DNA from: Trematomus loennbergii
Taxonomy: Eukaryota; Chordata; Actinopteri; Perciformes; Nototheniidae
Assembly: GCA_012861695.1 (NCBI GenBank)
Contig: JAAOOA010000033.1
Coordinates: 18,205,934-18,269,933 of the forward strand
Length of the DNA: 64,000 nucleotides
Direction of reading: 5' to 3'
The notes under the pieces were generated by a model, which ran no database searches, had not been told where the DNA came from, and saw nothing but the letters and a program-made list of their open reading frames with translations. Within the stretch, counting starts at the first letter, position 1. Every line of letters begins with the position of its first letter. This document shows, in pieces, positions 47,731 to 61,820 of the stretch. The translations under genes and the position numbers were made by a program.

Positions 47731-50700
47731 CTTTATAACAACAACATTTAAGTTTGAAAAAGAAAATGAACAAACGAAAGACCAAATAATCTTAAGGAAG
47801 AAAGGTGAGTGACAAGTTCATCCTATTTTTACCTTTTTACTTTGATTCTGGATCCATTTTATATTCTGTATTACTGTTTGTGTTCCTTCTCACTATGTTG
47901 TAAATTGTCTTTGGCACATTTTAAAAGCCTCAATAAGCACGTTTGTGACATTTCATAAAAATAAAGGCATATTTTGATAAGCATGTTCCCTCTTCGATGC
48001 AGTCCCAGCAGCAGTCCATCCATCAGAGCCACGCCACAACTTCCAGAGCAGGGATTGTCTGCAGTAATGATACGGAGCCTCCATTAACAAGTGAGGAGCA
48101 TTGTCCCCCCACACCTTCTCTAATTTCTAAAGTGCAAAGCATCGCTCTCCTCCGCAGCATATAATAGCCTCTTTTCTATTGTGCCGGATTTATGGCTGCC
48201 ATCAGTCACTTGTCGGCACGCCAGGCAGCGGAGTTATGATGATTATCGTGATGCGAGTGAACCCTCCACTTCCTCATTCCTCCATCCTGCTCCTGGACGA
48301 GCAACACATGGATCAAACCTGCCTTTGCAGCACCATCTGGTGACCACTGCCGTGATTCAGGGAGCCTTCTCGCAGATGAATGAAGAGAAGAGAAATTCAA
48401 CCCCCTCACATGTTTTTGCTCCCCACCTGTAATACCACTCTGATCCTCTGGATGGTGTCTCAAACCTGTGTCCTTCCTCCTCACTGATCCGTCAGAGGGG
48501 TTTTAGAAAATGCACCCAGACAACCAACGGGATTATTATTATACTTTTCTGCTCCTTTCTTGGCACAGTTCCTCCTAAAGCTATTATTCTTTGCCACATA
48601 TGGATGAACTCCTCCATGCAGGGTATGTGTTGGCCCTCGCTTGGTCCCTGTTATTATCTCACCTCCACCCACAGCTGTGAAGAAAGCTGCTGAGCAGGTT
48701 CATTCTGACACCTTTAAAGACACTAATGTGTACTGTAAGAAAAAATATTAATTAAATATTCCTGCTAATAATTAATTTTCTTTTCATTTGTAGATTATGT
48801 GGTACGAAAAAATATGATCAATTCAGACCTTAAAATGAAATGAACAGATTGAAATACCCATTTATGGTTTATTATGACATTTTCCACCAATTACCTACTA
48901 AAAGCAACAGTATTCTGTGTAATTATTTTGTTAATTAATCATCTTGTTTTTTGATAATGGATTTATCGTTTTTGAATTATTTTATTGAAAGAAATTCTCT
49001 GATATCATCTAATCATTTTTCACTCCTCTACGACAGTAAACTTAATATCTCCAACACGTTTGAGGACGTCCTCTTGGGCTTTGGTAAAAGACCAATTCAT
49101 ATATTTGTTTTGCCTTTTTTGGACTAATAAACAATTAATCATTTGACAAAATTATCAACATGACAAGAATCTGCAGCCCTAATTAATTAGCTAAAGAATT
49201 CACTTCATTAAATTCAAAAATGTTCACCGTTTCAATTCCCCATTTTTATAGGGATAACTTGCATTTAAATGAATATTCATATATTATAATATATGGTTAA
49301 GACCCAAATGTTAAAGAGAAATACCGTGAGACTTTTAGGGCTTTAGGAAACAGTAAGGAATGTCTCTTATCAGTAGTACACTAGTTACATGTATGTAGAT
49401 GATACGTTCAATTAAAAATACATTCATTCTTAAGTACAACTATACAAAATAAAGTAAGATTTGAAATGAGCTGAATTATGCTGTCCATTGTCACATATTT
49501 TGTGGATGATGTTTGAAAGTGTTTTTAGAGCGTGAGACCTAATGCTAAAAGAGCGTTGAACTTAAAGAGCACAGCTGTTATTATTAGATGACACAAAGTT
49601 AGACGTAACACTTTGCTAACCCAGAGCACCGCGCTCTGATCCTCCGTATGTCAAGGTTCTGCTATCAGAGGCAGAGGCTGCTCTTCTCACAACGTCATCT
49701 GCTTCATCTTTATTTTAGGCAAGATAAAATTAGCAATGCTTGGCCTTCCTAGTAACACTTGGCACAAAGAAGCCTAAAAATAATAAGGGTGAATATCTTT
49801 TTACACCGAAAAACACAAACTTTGATCCTGTTCTTTGACAACAGACAAAAAGAAAACGTCTGTCCTGTGCTGAAGGTTAAATCATGATTGAAATATAAAA
49901 GGGAATCCATTTCATTTAGTTTTGGGTTTGGGTACATTGGCACAATTTGTCAAACATCATGCTGTTAACAAAGAAGAAGTCACATCTTTACTTCACTTAC
50001 TTCAGCAAAGGTAACAATACAGAAATGGACAATACAGTTCTAAAAGTTAAATGCATACTATAAGTAAATGTTTTAAATCTGCAGAAAGTTTCCCCTGTGG
50101 CTGCTTTTATACATTATATATATGTTAGTTTTAATAGCTGAATAAAACGTTTGGAAGTTGGAGTAAAAGTATATGTTGGCTCCTAATTGTAAGTGTAGAA
50201 GCAGAGAGAGAGGGAGAGTGGAAAGTGTTGGTGGAATGCATGAGACTGGCGAACAATTGGGATGTTTGGAGACGGGTGGTGATGTCATCAAAGTGCCCAA
50301 AAGGCATCAGTGACTTTTTAAGTTTCACCACTTCTGTACATGTTGATAAATGCTAATCAACATACTGCATGTTTGTTTGAGAAATGATTACAGATCAATC
50401 ATTAATGTCACATGATTTATTTCTGGTTTGCCTTTGTACAATTACTTGCGCTTGAGCTCTTGAGAATGTGAATCCAAATAAATAATGTGCAACTCAAAGA
50501 TGTAACTTAACAGAAAATGATTCAAATAAACCTGCACTAAGCTGTTATTCCCAATATCCTATATCTGAGAAAACCTTTCGTCTAAGATATTATTCACTCC
50601 GGAAACATATTTTGTGCAGTGACTGGAAATGTAGCAGTGGAGACAATGAAAGCTCTGATTTGAATAGTGATTGTGATTCATGACTTTACAGAGCTGGCTT

Positions 50701-51816
50701 CAGGGGAGATAAATATGAGTTCACTGTTGTGAACTATTTGTCATCTTGCACAGAGACCTCCAGAGTCATGGCTAAATAGTGGGGCTACATTTTAGGGTTG
50801 CCTCTCATTTAAACTGTTCTTCAGGCAGACACACACAGAGCAGACACATATTGGTTAGTGTCTAGCTGGGTGTTTCTACAATTGATCACGATTGCAAAAA
50901 AAGCTGCCTCATTATCGCACACAGAATTACATTTCATGGTGAAGAGCTAGACAAAATAACTGCCTCAATGCAGCCAGATTGCCGAGAGCCCCCCCCCCGC
51001 TCTCAGAGACTATTCACACAACATCTCCCACAGCCTTCACTGCAAAAAGCCACCTCGTAGCCTCTCATCACTCTAATTTCCCTGAGGCCTTTATGTATGA
51101 GGACGTTTTTAGAGATGGGTACAACACGCACTCAGTACAGTACAGCCATCCAAACACTTGTGCCGCCGCGTTTGCTTCCTCGCATTTCAGCGGTCTGTCT
51201 GTGATAAAAGCCTGTCCTTTTTCTATAGTTTGGTATTCGCAGCTGCCGCCTCAGTTTTGTCACTTTGGTTATGATGGCAAGTCGGTCATAGAGCACTCTG
51301 TGCACGCTGTCTTTACGAAGGACACCCACCATTTAAAATCTGTGCATAAAACGGTCATTGGCTCTTGAAACATTATTTGTGGCTCTTTTTGCACCCACAG
51401 GCTGGTCCTACATATTTTTGTCTTGTTAGACTACATAAGGCACTCCAATCAGCTAAACGGGGAGCGTGATTTACATTCACTGTCAGGTCTCCTCTCCTGC
51501 ATCACCACTCCAGACGTGGCCAAGGTCACTTTGCACCCGAATCCAACAGATAGTCTGTCCAGCATTGGCTGTTAACATTAAGAGGAAGAGGCTCCATGCT
51601 GTCTCTGTGCATGACGTGCATGACATATATATAAATATATATATTACCTGGGACTCTGTCTGCATAGCAACTGGCTATTTGGGTAACTTTCTATGATGCC
51701 CATGTCTACTATATATTATACACATACTAACAAAGCATTGTAATTTGCCCATACATAGCCCCATGCAAATATTCTAAAGGCTTAATAACACTAACCATAA
51801 CACATTTTGTAATGAC
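47731..51816. other. Intergenic DNA, nothing recognised
   Basis: No exon or repeat terminus was seen. A short C-run lies at about 50990-50998. The open frames here are under 130 codons and show no family resemblance. Confidence 0.4.
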
Positions 51817-51820
51817 TTAA

Positions 51821-52220
51821 AGGGGCCCCTATATGCTTTTTGGGGTTTTCCCTTTCCTGTAGTATGTTATATAGGTTTTAGTGCATGTAAATGGTCTGCA
51901 AAGCTACAATCCCAAAGTTCCCTGTCTTCTGAAACGCCTCCATTGGACTCCTTTGGTTTATTCCGTAACACAGTATGCAACAATTGCGCTTCTACTGACA
52001 AGCACTCCAATTAATTGTACAGTACGTAAGAGGCTAAGGGGCGGGACATCTCTAAGCGGTTGACCAATGACAACAGAACCAGACAGCTAACCAATCAGGG
52101 TGGAAAGAGGTGCAGTATGAGAAAAATAAATAACTATTTGAACATTAAACCATGGAGACATGTCACAGTAGAGGCACAGAATAAAAATATGAACCTGAAA
52201 ATGTGCACAATAGGGCTTAT
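51821..52220 (+). mobile_element. TTAA-type MITE, family A, complete copy
   Basis: TTAA at 51817-51820 is followed by AGGGGCCCCTATATGC. The right end GCACAATAGGGCTTAT is followed by TTAA at 52221-52224. The 400-bp body shares its word order with the copies at 4621 (reverse) and 61821: CCCTTTCCTGTAGTATGTTA, GCATGTAAATGGTCTGCAAA, CTCCATTGGACTCCTT and CATGGAGACATGTCACAG. It has no coding capacity. Confidence 0.8.
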
Positions 52221-52224
52221 TTAA

Positions 52225-52830
52225 AGTTTCAGTTGGCAACTTCCTCAAAAATAAAAATGTGTCCTACTTGCTGTGACTGTTTTTATATCCTGACAGGAGT
52301 GCATGAGACCATAATCTGTGAAACAAAACCTTTCCTCTGCCTCCAACTAGTGCCTCATATGTTTTCAGAAACCTAACTGGCATACTGTGTTTAAAATGAG
52401 AAGGTTTGTGACTCTGTCGCCATGTTGAAAGCAGAACAACCAAAACCAAACACCGCTCACCGCCAGAAGCAAACTTTCACATTTGATATCTTAATAGTAG
52501 ATTGAAACAAGTCTGGGGAAACTTCTGATGTGAGAAATAGGCAATGCAGCAGTCTTGATTCTTTTTTGATCCGAGCTGCATAGTGTGACAGTTTGGCAGC
52601 GTTTGGCAGTTTGATGGGAGTTCAGAGATTGACGCTGCGTTACAGACTCTCGGCTCTGATCGGATGCTCTATCGTGCGCGCTGGAATATTGCAAATACTG
52701 TTAAGAGCACTGGGGGGAGATAGAAGAACTTTTTTTTTCACAGATTATCTGTCTCCTGCAAGACTATCGAGATATAGTGACAATTTCCGCAAATATGTCA
52801 AAGATTTTGTAAATTGTTTTACTTAAAACC
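52225..52830. repeat. Possible old dispersed repeat next to the TTAA MITE
   Basis: The segment starts at the same TTAA (AGTTTCAGTTGGCAACTTCC) and contains CGCCATGTTGAAAGCAGAAC and CACCGCTCACCGCCAGAAGC, wording typical of fish MITEs. Inverted ends could not be paired, so both the class and the right limit are uncertain. Confidence 0.3.
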
Positions 52831-53812
52831 AACAATGAGCCGTATAACACTGATAATCACATTATAATGAATCCTATTCATTGTTACTGTATAGTGCAAA
52901 ATGAAAACATTTGAATGTATTCTAACTATGGGAATGATAATAAACCTTTAGGAAGTGAGCAGCAATTGTAAAATAATAGGACACTTGACCTTATAACACA
53001 TTACATCATCATTTATAATGTATTAGGATTATTGTAATGAAGGGTTATTCATTTTTAATGCTTATACTTTTTCGGTGCTATGAGTTAAAACGTATGTTTG
53101 TAACGCAATATAGACACAAAAAATCACTGCTATTTGTCTACATGAATATTCCTCTGCAAAATAAGCTACGTTAAAGCATTCATTATGGAATAATACCCTT
53201 ACATTTTATGACTCATTACAGTAAGACTGTGATATTTACCAGCAGAGCAGACAGCTGAAAAGGAAAGCACTGTGATCAGAAACATTAGCATGAGCACTTT
53301 TTATTTGTCCTCGATACAAACATTAAAAAGACATTAACAAAAAACAGAATGACTTGTTTAAGCCAAAAAATAAGATGCTAAAATCTGAATTAAGAGCACC
53401 ATATGACATAAGGAGGAAAATGTGGTTTGTGAATTGTGTTTTGATGACAATGTTGTGGAGAGATAACGAAAAAGGATTTTAGAGACAACCTGTTGTTGGA
53501 CAGCGTCAGGTGTTCCCTTTGTCCAGGCAAATTATCCTGAGACTCACTGATGAGTTAGCAAAAGCAACGCCACATTACCACCATTACTCCTGAGCTACAG
53601 GTCTGCACAACAAGTCTGACTGCAACCACCTAATTATTTTTTCATTAAACTTTTCCTAGCCTTCTTAATTAATCTATTAATCATTGAGTCTGTGACGTGT
53701 CAAGGAATAGTGAGAAATCCCCCAGAGGAGTGTGATCAAATGTGCTGTGACCACCTGTGAAGATGGAATCCAGCGGGGTTCCTCCGCCTCCAGCGAAGGG
53801 GTGGGGGAGCGA
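52831..53812. other. AT-rich intergenic DNA, nothing recognised
   Basis: No gene or repeat was recognised. Confidence 0.45.
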
Positions 53813-53959
53813 CTACCCTGAGGCCCGTTTATTGCCGCCACCCGCTATTTCCCCAGCGGGGGGGCTCAGGGGGCCGTCGGCCAGGAGGTCGTTCACCTCA
53901 GCAGGTGTGAGGGAGGTCTGCATGCCATCTAAGGTCGAAAGCGACTCAATGGATTTCAT
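53813..53959 (-). other. GC-rich 48-codon open frame of unknown nature
   Basis: A GC-rich island of about 190 bp stands out from AT-rich DNA. On the minus strand it holds an open frame from ATG at 53959 to TAG at 53813 that contains ESLSTLDGMQTSLTPAEVND and LLADGPLSPP. The composition looks protein-like (acidic, with a Pro/Ser-rich end). An in-frame TGA lies two codons before the ATG, and no pyrimidine-rich acceptor precedes it. I do not recognise the family. It could be an exon of an unseen gene, a decayed retroelement piece or chance. Confidence 0.25.
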
Positions 53960-56900
53960 CTTTCACAGTCCTATTTATCGCCTTCTGTATCTGAACTAGC
54001 AACATCATATACGAGGTTAACAACAGGCTGATACATGCATGTGATGTTTATATTCCACTTAGTCATTTATTAGCCCTGACAAGAATCCTTATTAAAATAT
54101 ATTATTTGTATTAAGACATGTCTAAACTTTAAAACCACAATTGAGCTTTTTTTATGCTTTGAGCTTCAAATCACCAATAAATGTTGGGATGTATTGTTCG
54201 TGAATATTTATTTGATTTATATTCCGTTTTTGCAGCCCATTTCTATTAAATTAATAGTTATTTTAAGTCAAGAAAAAGTCTGCATAATGCCACGGTAAAG
54301 GAATCATTATGTCTTGATTAGTCCAGATATTCACTCTGCAGTGATTTAACAGAAGAGCAGCAAGTCCTCTTTGTAGAATTCAATAAGCAAATATTTGGTG
54401 TTTTGTGCTTGACTGATGATTGATTATTATTTATACAAATCCAGATGCAATGAATACCATGAATACAGCTTTTCTAAAAGGTGCTTGTGAATGCATCAAA
54501 GCCATGCAAACAGCACAAGAATATTCCAGAACCTCAAATTCCTCTAAAACTGTGAGAGAGGCCCTACGAGGAGTTGCTGTCACACCAGCTGTCCTAACAA
54601 GAAAAAAAAGCAGACTGCGCAGAAGCTGTTCCCCTAATTCAGTTTGGATGTTAGCTGCTGATAGCGAAAAACAATTACCGCAGCTATACGCAGCGATTTC
54701 ACCGAGTGCTACAAGAGGACAAATAACAAGCCAACAAACCCAGAACGCCACCCCGGATTAAAGTGTGTAACGATGAAATGGCCTCTGATGGAACAGGACA
54801 GGCCAATCAACCCGAGTGGACACGCTATACTGTGATGAGCGCTTTACAGTGGGTGAAAGAAAAACTCACCTCTCCATTATATACTTTGTTATAATCAAAG
54901 CGACACTGGGTCATGTGAACAAAAATGTATTTAAGCACTAGGAAAATGGTAGAAGAATTGTATTGAAAGAAGGGCGCACACACTGAAATACCTTCAGCTT
55001 TGCAGTGGTTTAAATCAAAGCTTAGCATTAAAGCTGCACCACGATTAAATTATCATGTGTGTTGCGCGTCTGCAAGATCACTGAGGGTTGTGATACAGTG
55101 ATAAAAGAGCAAAATAAAGGGGCAGGATGAGGAAGGGAAAGGCAGATGTGTGAAGCGCTGGAAGAGCTTCTGTACTGTAGTGAGAGTGAGAAGGAAAAAT
55201 AGGCCAAGGCTAATCCCCAACATTACGGCTCAGCATATGATTAGGGGGTGCCAGAGTTATTTTGTAACCAAGAATGCCATTTGATCTTAAAAATTATATA
55301 ATATTTCCCCAATTGTATCTTTCTCATTGTTTAAACACGGTAAAATCTGAACATTACGCAAACCCTGAAACTTGAAAGATGAAGGCTGAATATTCATGTT
55401 TTGGTTGGTGATGTTAACTGGGACAAAGCGTTAAAGCTCACATTGGACTATTATTATTATTTGATTCCATTAAAGAATGCCAAAAAAGGACAAAAAAGCT
55501 ATGAGTTTAAAGAGAAGAAATACAGCACATGTAGAGAATAGATAAACCTCTTTAATATTAAATAAATATATTTAAAATAATTTAAAGTAACTTGCACTAT
55601 GCCTTATATTTTCCCATCGTAATGCTATGTGGATTCAATCTAGTATTGAATATCTACAATATTAAATCCCTGCCAAATGTTTTAGTTGCAACACATCTGA
55701 TGGAAAATCCTTCCAGAATGGCTGTTTATTTTCAACAATGAAACAAGCCTCTCTCCTGAGTTCAGCTGTTGGCAGGTGGAGGGGTTGTTCCAGTTAGATA
55801 CAAAGAAAAGGCTAACATGTATTCTTACTATCAGCTGTGATTAGAAAAAACCATTTGGCTGGTGCTTGGATGATGCTTCTGGGATGCATTCATAGCTGGG
55901 GCTGCTCCAGTTTTGTGATGTGAACAATGGGATGTTTTCCTTTTCTTTGTTGTTGATGAAAACACACTTTACGTGATGCAGATACATGATGTGCTGTTGG
56001 AATGTGACTTTGAGCTGCCTCTTTCTGCCTTGTCAAGCTGTGCTCACTTACCCGCTAAAACACCACAGCTACTCAATGCTGGACAGCTCTCTCTGCAGGG
56101 CTTGATGGAAAGTAGAAAGTCACAGTAAGTAAATATTTTAGTGTAGATAGTTAATACCGTAGGTTATCGACCCTGTCTCCAAAATCTTCTGCAAGTTTCC
56201 TATCTCACTAGCAGTCATATTTTTCCTGATTTCTCTAACCATAAAAAGAGGAAGTAATCTTGCAAGGACTGATTTTACACTTTTAAATGTGTTTATTGGT
56301 CTTGGGAAGTACCACTGAATATGTTAGAAATAAGCAATAAAAACCTGTTGTGGCTCCAGTGGGAGCTATATTAACCTGCCTCAAGACATTTTAGTCTGTT
56401 TGGGCTAGAAGTCTGAAAATGAAAAATATCCTGGGGTGTGCAGTTATTACAAAGTGAGGCAACAAAACTCTCCTCAACATTCTGTTTAGGGCAAGCTCGT
56501 ATCTCTGACTGGACTATCAGCAGCTAGTGTGGCATTCTGTTCATAACATATCACCATGACATAGTCCTCAGAAAATGGGTTGTGGACTAACATTTTAATT
56601 TGTGTTTGGCATTTTGGCCATCTCTAACTTGATATGTGCCTCTTGACAAAAGAAAAGGCAACTCAAATGTTACAATTAGCTTTTATGAATAGAAAACACA
56701 TTTTATAAAGGATACAATTCTAAGTGAAAACATGGTCAACACCCAAACAACACCATGGCACTGTCTTGTCAATGAAAAGGTAGCATTGTTCTAAAGCAGA
56801 TGCTTCTTTAGTGTAAATTATTCCTTTTGATGTGACCATCATTTACATAACATACACAAATGTTGTATTTGCACTTGCTATTGAGACCATCATCTAATTA

Positions 56901-59039
56901 GAAATATGGTAAACAAGGTACTAAATCAAATACGAAGTAGGTTCACTTTTTCATAGACTTCTATGCAATTTGACTTCAAATGCGTATGGTAACAGCAAGC
57001 TCCACCAATCGTGAATGAGAACAACATAATTAAAATCCTTGAGTCAGAATATCAACGGGATTTCTACTACAGGGAACTCCCCGTTGAGCTCTATAGACCC
57101 AGGGGACTCTTCTGTGTACCCTGGGGTCTCCAACTAAAGAAAACCTGAGGTTGCACACAGGGTTAACAAGGCATTACAGGTTTAATTGTGGGCTACTATC
57201 TGAAGTTATCTAGAGTGGGGCTTCCATAGGCGTGATATGATCTTTACTCTGGTAATTGGTAAAAAGTACAGTGGCTGCATGTTGCACTAATTGCAAAAGT
57301 TGGAGTAGAGGATGAAATCAACTAATCTAAACGAGGAGAGATGAAAGCAACGATAGCTTACCTTAGGTCAGCAAGGGATAATAAAGGAGAAAGAGTAAGA
57401 CTGAACCCCCCCTCTACATTTGATCATTAAAACAGAGATTGGAATGGCCCTCCTAGTGGCTTAACTCACTAAAGCGTGTACCATGAAAGCAGCATCTCAT
57501 TGTTGCAGCCTCCATTTTCCCTCAATCAATTCTGCCTCTCGGCAAGAAAAGAAATGTCCAAGATTACTGTTAAAAAATGTATGACTCACCTTTTAATCTA
57601 CCAAACAAATGTGTTCTAACTTATTGTTCATTATTAAGACGGTTATTCTTAAGGGGCTTCTTAAAGTACATAACTGTGTTGCAGCCTCTTCCCACTCCCA
57701 GCCAGAGGTAATAAGCACTTGCAGCTAGCAGTCCACGCAAACCATCACATTTATATCCTAGCACAGAAACCGTACTGCTGTTTGTGGCAGGATCCCTGAC
57801 AAGCTCTCACTATTTATGCTGTTCAACCATCTGCACTGCTTGGGAAGCAGCACTGACAAGGCGAGTGCACTCATGTTGTCAGATGGAATGCACTGCAACA
57901 TGTCAGCTCTTACTCTGAACAAGAGAAACATTATGTAGAGAATATACTAAAAGAGGGAGACAGTGATTCCACGCTGTACACCTGTGTGCCGTCCAGCCAT
58001 CAGGAACATTTGAACTCACTTTGTGTCAGGGAAAATGGGTTCTTCTGACATTATTTCCATCAATTGGCACGTTTATTTTTTGCTGCTGAAATGTCCAATT
58101 TGAAACAGAGGATGGGACTGACCTTTTCTTTACGGAGAAGGTTTTGGAATCCTTTGTAATATAACTGCATATTTCACAAAAGATGGACTGCTACTCCTAC
58201 ACATTGGGAATCATTTGCCCTGTCTCAAGGTCACAACACATATTTTGCTAATGATGCAATCACACCCATACAATTATTCCGAGTGCAATTATCCATGTGG
58301 CAAATTAAAAAAAAACCTTGAGGCCTATGCATCAGTGATAAGGGGATAAGGTAGTGACTTCCAAGTAAAAAAACGTCTCCCCCCCCCCCCCCGTGCTTCG
58401 GTTACTGCCAACTCTCTGAAGATGCTGATGATTACACTCTAACTGTGTTTGGCTATTAGCCCTGATCTGGATCTTGGACTGTTATTGCAATGATGAAAAG
58501 GGACAGTTTTGCTCACAATGTGTGCTTTTCACCTCATTAAAATATGTTCAACAAAACAAGGTAGCACATCTACGCTGCTTTCTTTGGAGCCCTTTGCAGG
58601 AGCTTTGAGATTTATATGTTTGTTTTTGTCCTATTTGTCTACGTTTAGTGGCCGAAAAAGCTGCACAATCCTTTGTTTATCCGCACCTTAGAGTATAGAA
58701 CACAAGCAGTAGATTATAGGGGCCAGGCAAGAGATAGAGGAAAACTATCAATAAACTACGGCATTAAGATATACGGTAGACACGTCATGTATGTGATCAC
58801 TTGAGGGAAGAGAAGAACAGAGGACACAATTTGAAAAAGGCCAAACCCAAAAGTGTAGAAAGCTGTATTTAGCGTCAGATACAGATATACTTCCATTTAA
58901 TCAAATGTACAGAATTAATTCACACTGACTATAAGAAAAAATCAAAAACTGATCAAAAAAACAATGCTTACAGTATCTCTTTCTCTTGATGTGAATTCTC
59001 ACGGAGTCAACATCAGAAGTGTAATCATTAAATATTAGA
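53960..59039. other. Intergenic DNA, nothing coding recognised
   Basis: It contains a 14-base poly-C run at 58379-58392. The 54420-54761 plus-strand frame (113 codons) is overlapped by a 106-codon frame on the other strand and has no recognised domain. Confidence 0.4.
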
Positions 59040-59410
59040 TTTAGTGCTGCTTTAAGCTAAATGCTAAAGTCAACTTGCTAACCTTTTCAACATAGTGATT
59101 AATAGCATGCTGATTTTTAGCATGTACAATGTTTTCAATGCTCACCATGTTATTTCAGCAGGCTCACATTTGTAAAATAGCTCTGATCACAAAGTACAGC
59201 TGATGCTGACGCATAGAACGTCATTCATTTTGCAGGCATTTGGCATTTATTATTTTGGACTGTTGGTGGACTATAGACTCCTTCTTGGAACATGAATATC
59301 AGTACCACATTTCATAGAAATCCTCCCAATAGCTGTTGAAATATGTCAGTCTGACCAGAAATGATTGACTAACCAACATTGCTATCGATGAGGCTAAAAC
59401 AGTTATGTGA
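59040..59410 (+). repeat. Copy of a high-copy percomorph repeat
   Basis: The word order GCTAAATGCTAAAGTCAACT, TTTAGCATGTACAATGTT, CACAAAGTACAGCTGATGCT, CCACATTTCATAGAAATCCT, CCAATAGCTGTTGAAATATG, ATTGACTAACCAACATTGCT matches a dispersed fish repeat family. The class is unknown to me; the ends are approximate. Confidence 0.6.
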
Positions 59411-60369
59411 CACAGCAGGGTAACCATTACCAGCCGAACATAATTACAGCAATTACAGCCAGTCAATTCTTCCAATTATTTAGAAATTGTGGTTTGTGAT
59501 ATTTCAAGGGGAGCTAAACCAACAATAGAAGCGGGCAATAACATGCATTTGGACTGAGAGGGAAGCTGCTGCCCAAAAGCCCCACAGGCAGTGGAGAATA
59601 AGCACATCTATAGTGCCAGGTACAGTAGACACGAATCAGCAATTGCTCCAGGTTTTTTCCTTTTTTTTTTACAACAAATAATTCTGTTTCTAGTGTGGGT
59701 TTAATAAGAGCAGTCTTGACTCCTGGTACAGTAGAAATTCCACATTGTCAAACCTCTAAGGTAGAGTGTTACTCATCCCCTACTCCACACATATATTCCT
59801 GGAGAATCTGATCATTAGTGGATGCCTTCGAGGGTCAAGTCTGCATTTCCCACCTTGACATTTCAACTCCATGGCTCCAGCGATAGTGAATTAAATTGGT
59901 GGCAAAATAGCTTGAAACAGTTTATATCTGTGCCAAAAGAAAACATGGGCTGTCGTTCAATTTGAAATGTGTAAATCAAAATAATGTCCTGCAGTGTGAT
60001 GGCACAGCTACTCATTATCAAAAATATTCATGCATCAAATTCAGAGGACGGAGAGTCCTTAAATGTCGGGTCATGTGTACGGTCTCAGATGAGAAAAAAA
60101 TGGTTCCAGGGAGCTTTGGTGAACCAGAGAGTATAATAGCTACAGTCTTTCCATTCAGAAAAACAGAGCAATTGCCAATAAGTACTGTTATCGAGAAGTA
60201 AATGCATTGAGATCTAAACAAAATAAGCACTTTTGTTAAAATTCCAGCAACATTGTGAGTCTTTGTTGAAATGTAGCAGCTTTTCTCTATTTACTTGTTC
60301 TGACAGGAAAAACAGTGGACCTACATGTAAAAGAAATATGGTGAAGGAATATCTTCTAGAACGTATAGA
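59411..60369. other. Intergenic DNA, nothing recognised
   Basis: No exon or repeat terminus was seen. Confidence 0.4.
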
Positions 60370-60570
60370 AGGACTCAGGCCGTCCCTCCCTACAGGCCGA
60401 TCACGCAGACTGCGTGGGGCCTCACCCCTGCGGGGGGGCCTCACGTCGCGGACGGGTCCTCATGTTGTTGAGGGAGCCTCAACTGAGCCGCAAATGCAGC
60501 GCACCTATCCGCAAATAGTGTGTTAGGCACGGTTTCGCCGCCGCTGCGAGGCTCCCACTAGCACAAAAAG
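60370..60570. other. CpG-rich island of unknown origin
   Basis: About 200 bp with many CpG sites and two copies of GGCCTCAC (60418 and 60438 region) stands in AT-rich DNA. An open frame runs through it on the plus strand to a TAG at 60524-60526. No known domain was recognised. A recent insertion or an unmethylated regulatory island are both possible. Confidence 0.3.
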
Positions 60571-61816
60571 TGTAAAATTTGACATTCCCATTCTTTTCGC
60601 CATGCTAAATTGGCTGGCTGCTGCTGGTGGTATTCGTACTTAGCCTACACTGTGTATATGGTATCAATTTCCTCCTCTGACAGCTTCATGTTTTCTTTGA
60701 TGTACAGTTTCCTTTCCATCAGGCACACCTGAGTTGCATTCAAATCTGGCTTAGTGAAGCTGAATTCACAAGTTTAGTAACAGAAAAAGAATATGCAACT
60801 TTTTTAATAGAGCTGTCAATATATCCCTAATTACAATGTTGTTGTAATATCTAACGAAAACAAGGTATTATCAAATGGGTATTATTAACATGATATTAAC
60901 ATTTCACGTGTTATAATGTATAATGTGACACCCCTAGTTTTAATAATAGATAATCATATATTATTTATCAAGATTCACTGATCTTTTAATTGAGGATTTG
61001 CTGCTTTTCTCAGTTTTATATCAGATTTAACCACATATTTCTGTGATTTAGACTGTTGATAGAACAAATATAATGCCTTTTATTAATGTTTTTCTATTTT
61101 ATGAAATGTTCAAACTAGAGGATTCCTCCATAATCAAAACAAAAATATTATCTTGACTGACAACGACCACTGTTCACAAGTATTGCTCTGCTTTTGTTTG
61201 GATAGAAACCACAGGATGACTAAGACCTACCACAGAGTTGCTTTGGTGCATTTAATATGCTTCACTGGACTTCTCGCTGCTGCACACGGACACACTGGCT
61301 ACTGTCAAACCCACGCATTCCTCTGTGACACAAACAAACAACATTTCTCAATCCAGCATTTGTCTGTGATCTTGCAGCGGCTGTGCTGATGTGCTTTGAG
61401 TTGTGACATTTGAACCGGGGCTTTGAGTCATACAAAAAGCTCAGTGTTGATTATTGCACTGTTAGCTCTGACAGGTCCAACACATTGTGCAGCCTGCTGA
61501 AGATGGTGATTGTAGAAATGACGCCATACTGGTCCATTGATCAAACAGAGAAACCTAGAGCTGACAAAGATAATTACTTCAGAGCCTTTCATTACCGTAA
61601 CTCCTTCAGTGATGGCAAAGGTCATGACCCTTTTTGTCAGCCTCTTCCTGCCACCTTGTAGATCAATGCTACTCATCACACAGCCTTTATTGATTGTCAG
61701 AAATATAAAATAATCAATCATTTTCTTAATTTAATCAATCAAAGATCCAAATGGAGATGTATGTAAACCTATGGGAATTACAACTAGAAACAATTGGACC
61801 CATATATAAATGGAGA
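60571..61816. other. AT-rich intergenic DNA, nothing recognised
   Basis: No exon or repeat terminus was seen. Confidence 0.45.
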
Positions 61817-61820
61817 TTAA

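Noticed and set aside
50130..50331. Overlapping minus-strand frames of 66-75 codons
   Set aside because: No domain, no splice sites and mutually overlapping phases.
50979..51368. 129-codon open frame on the plus strand
   Set aside because: It starts in a C-run, has no recognisable family and shows no gene context.
57096..57128. Short hairpin AGACCCAGGG ... CCCTGGGGTCT
   Set aside because: The stem is interrupted by a bulge, short, and has no supporting context; chance is likely.
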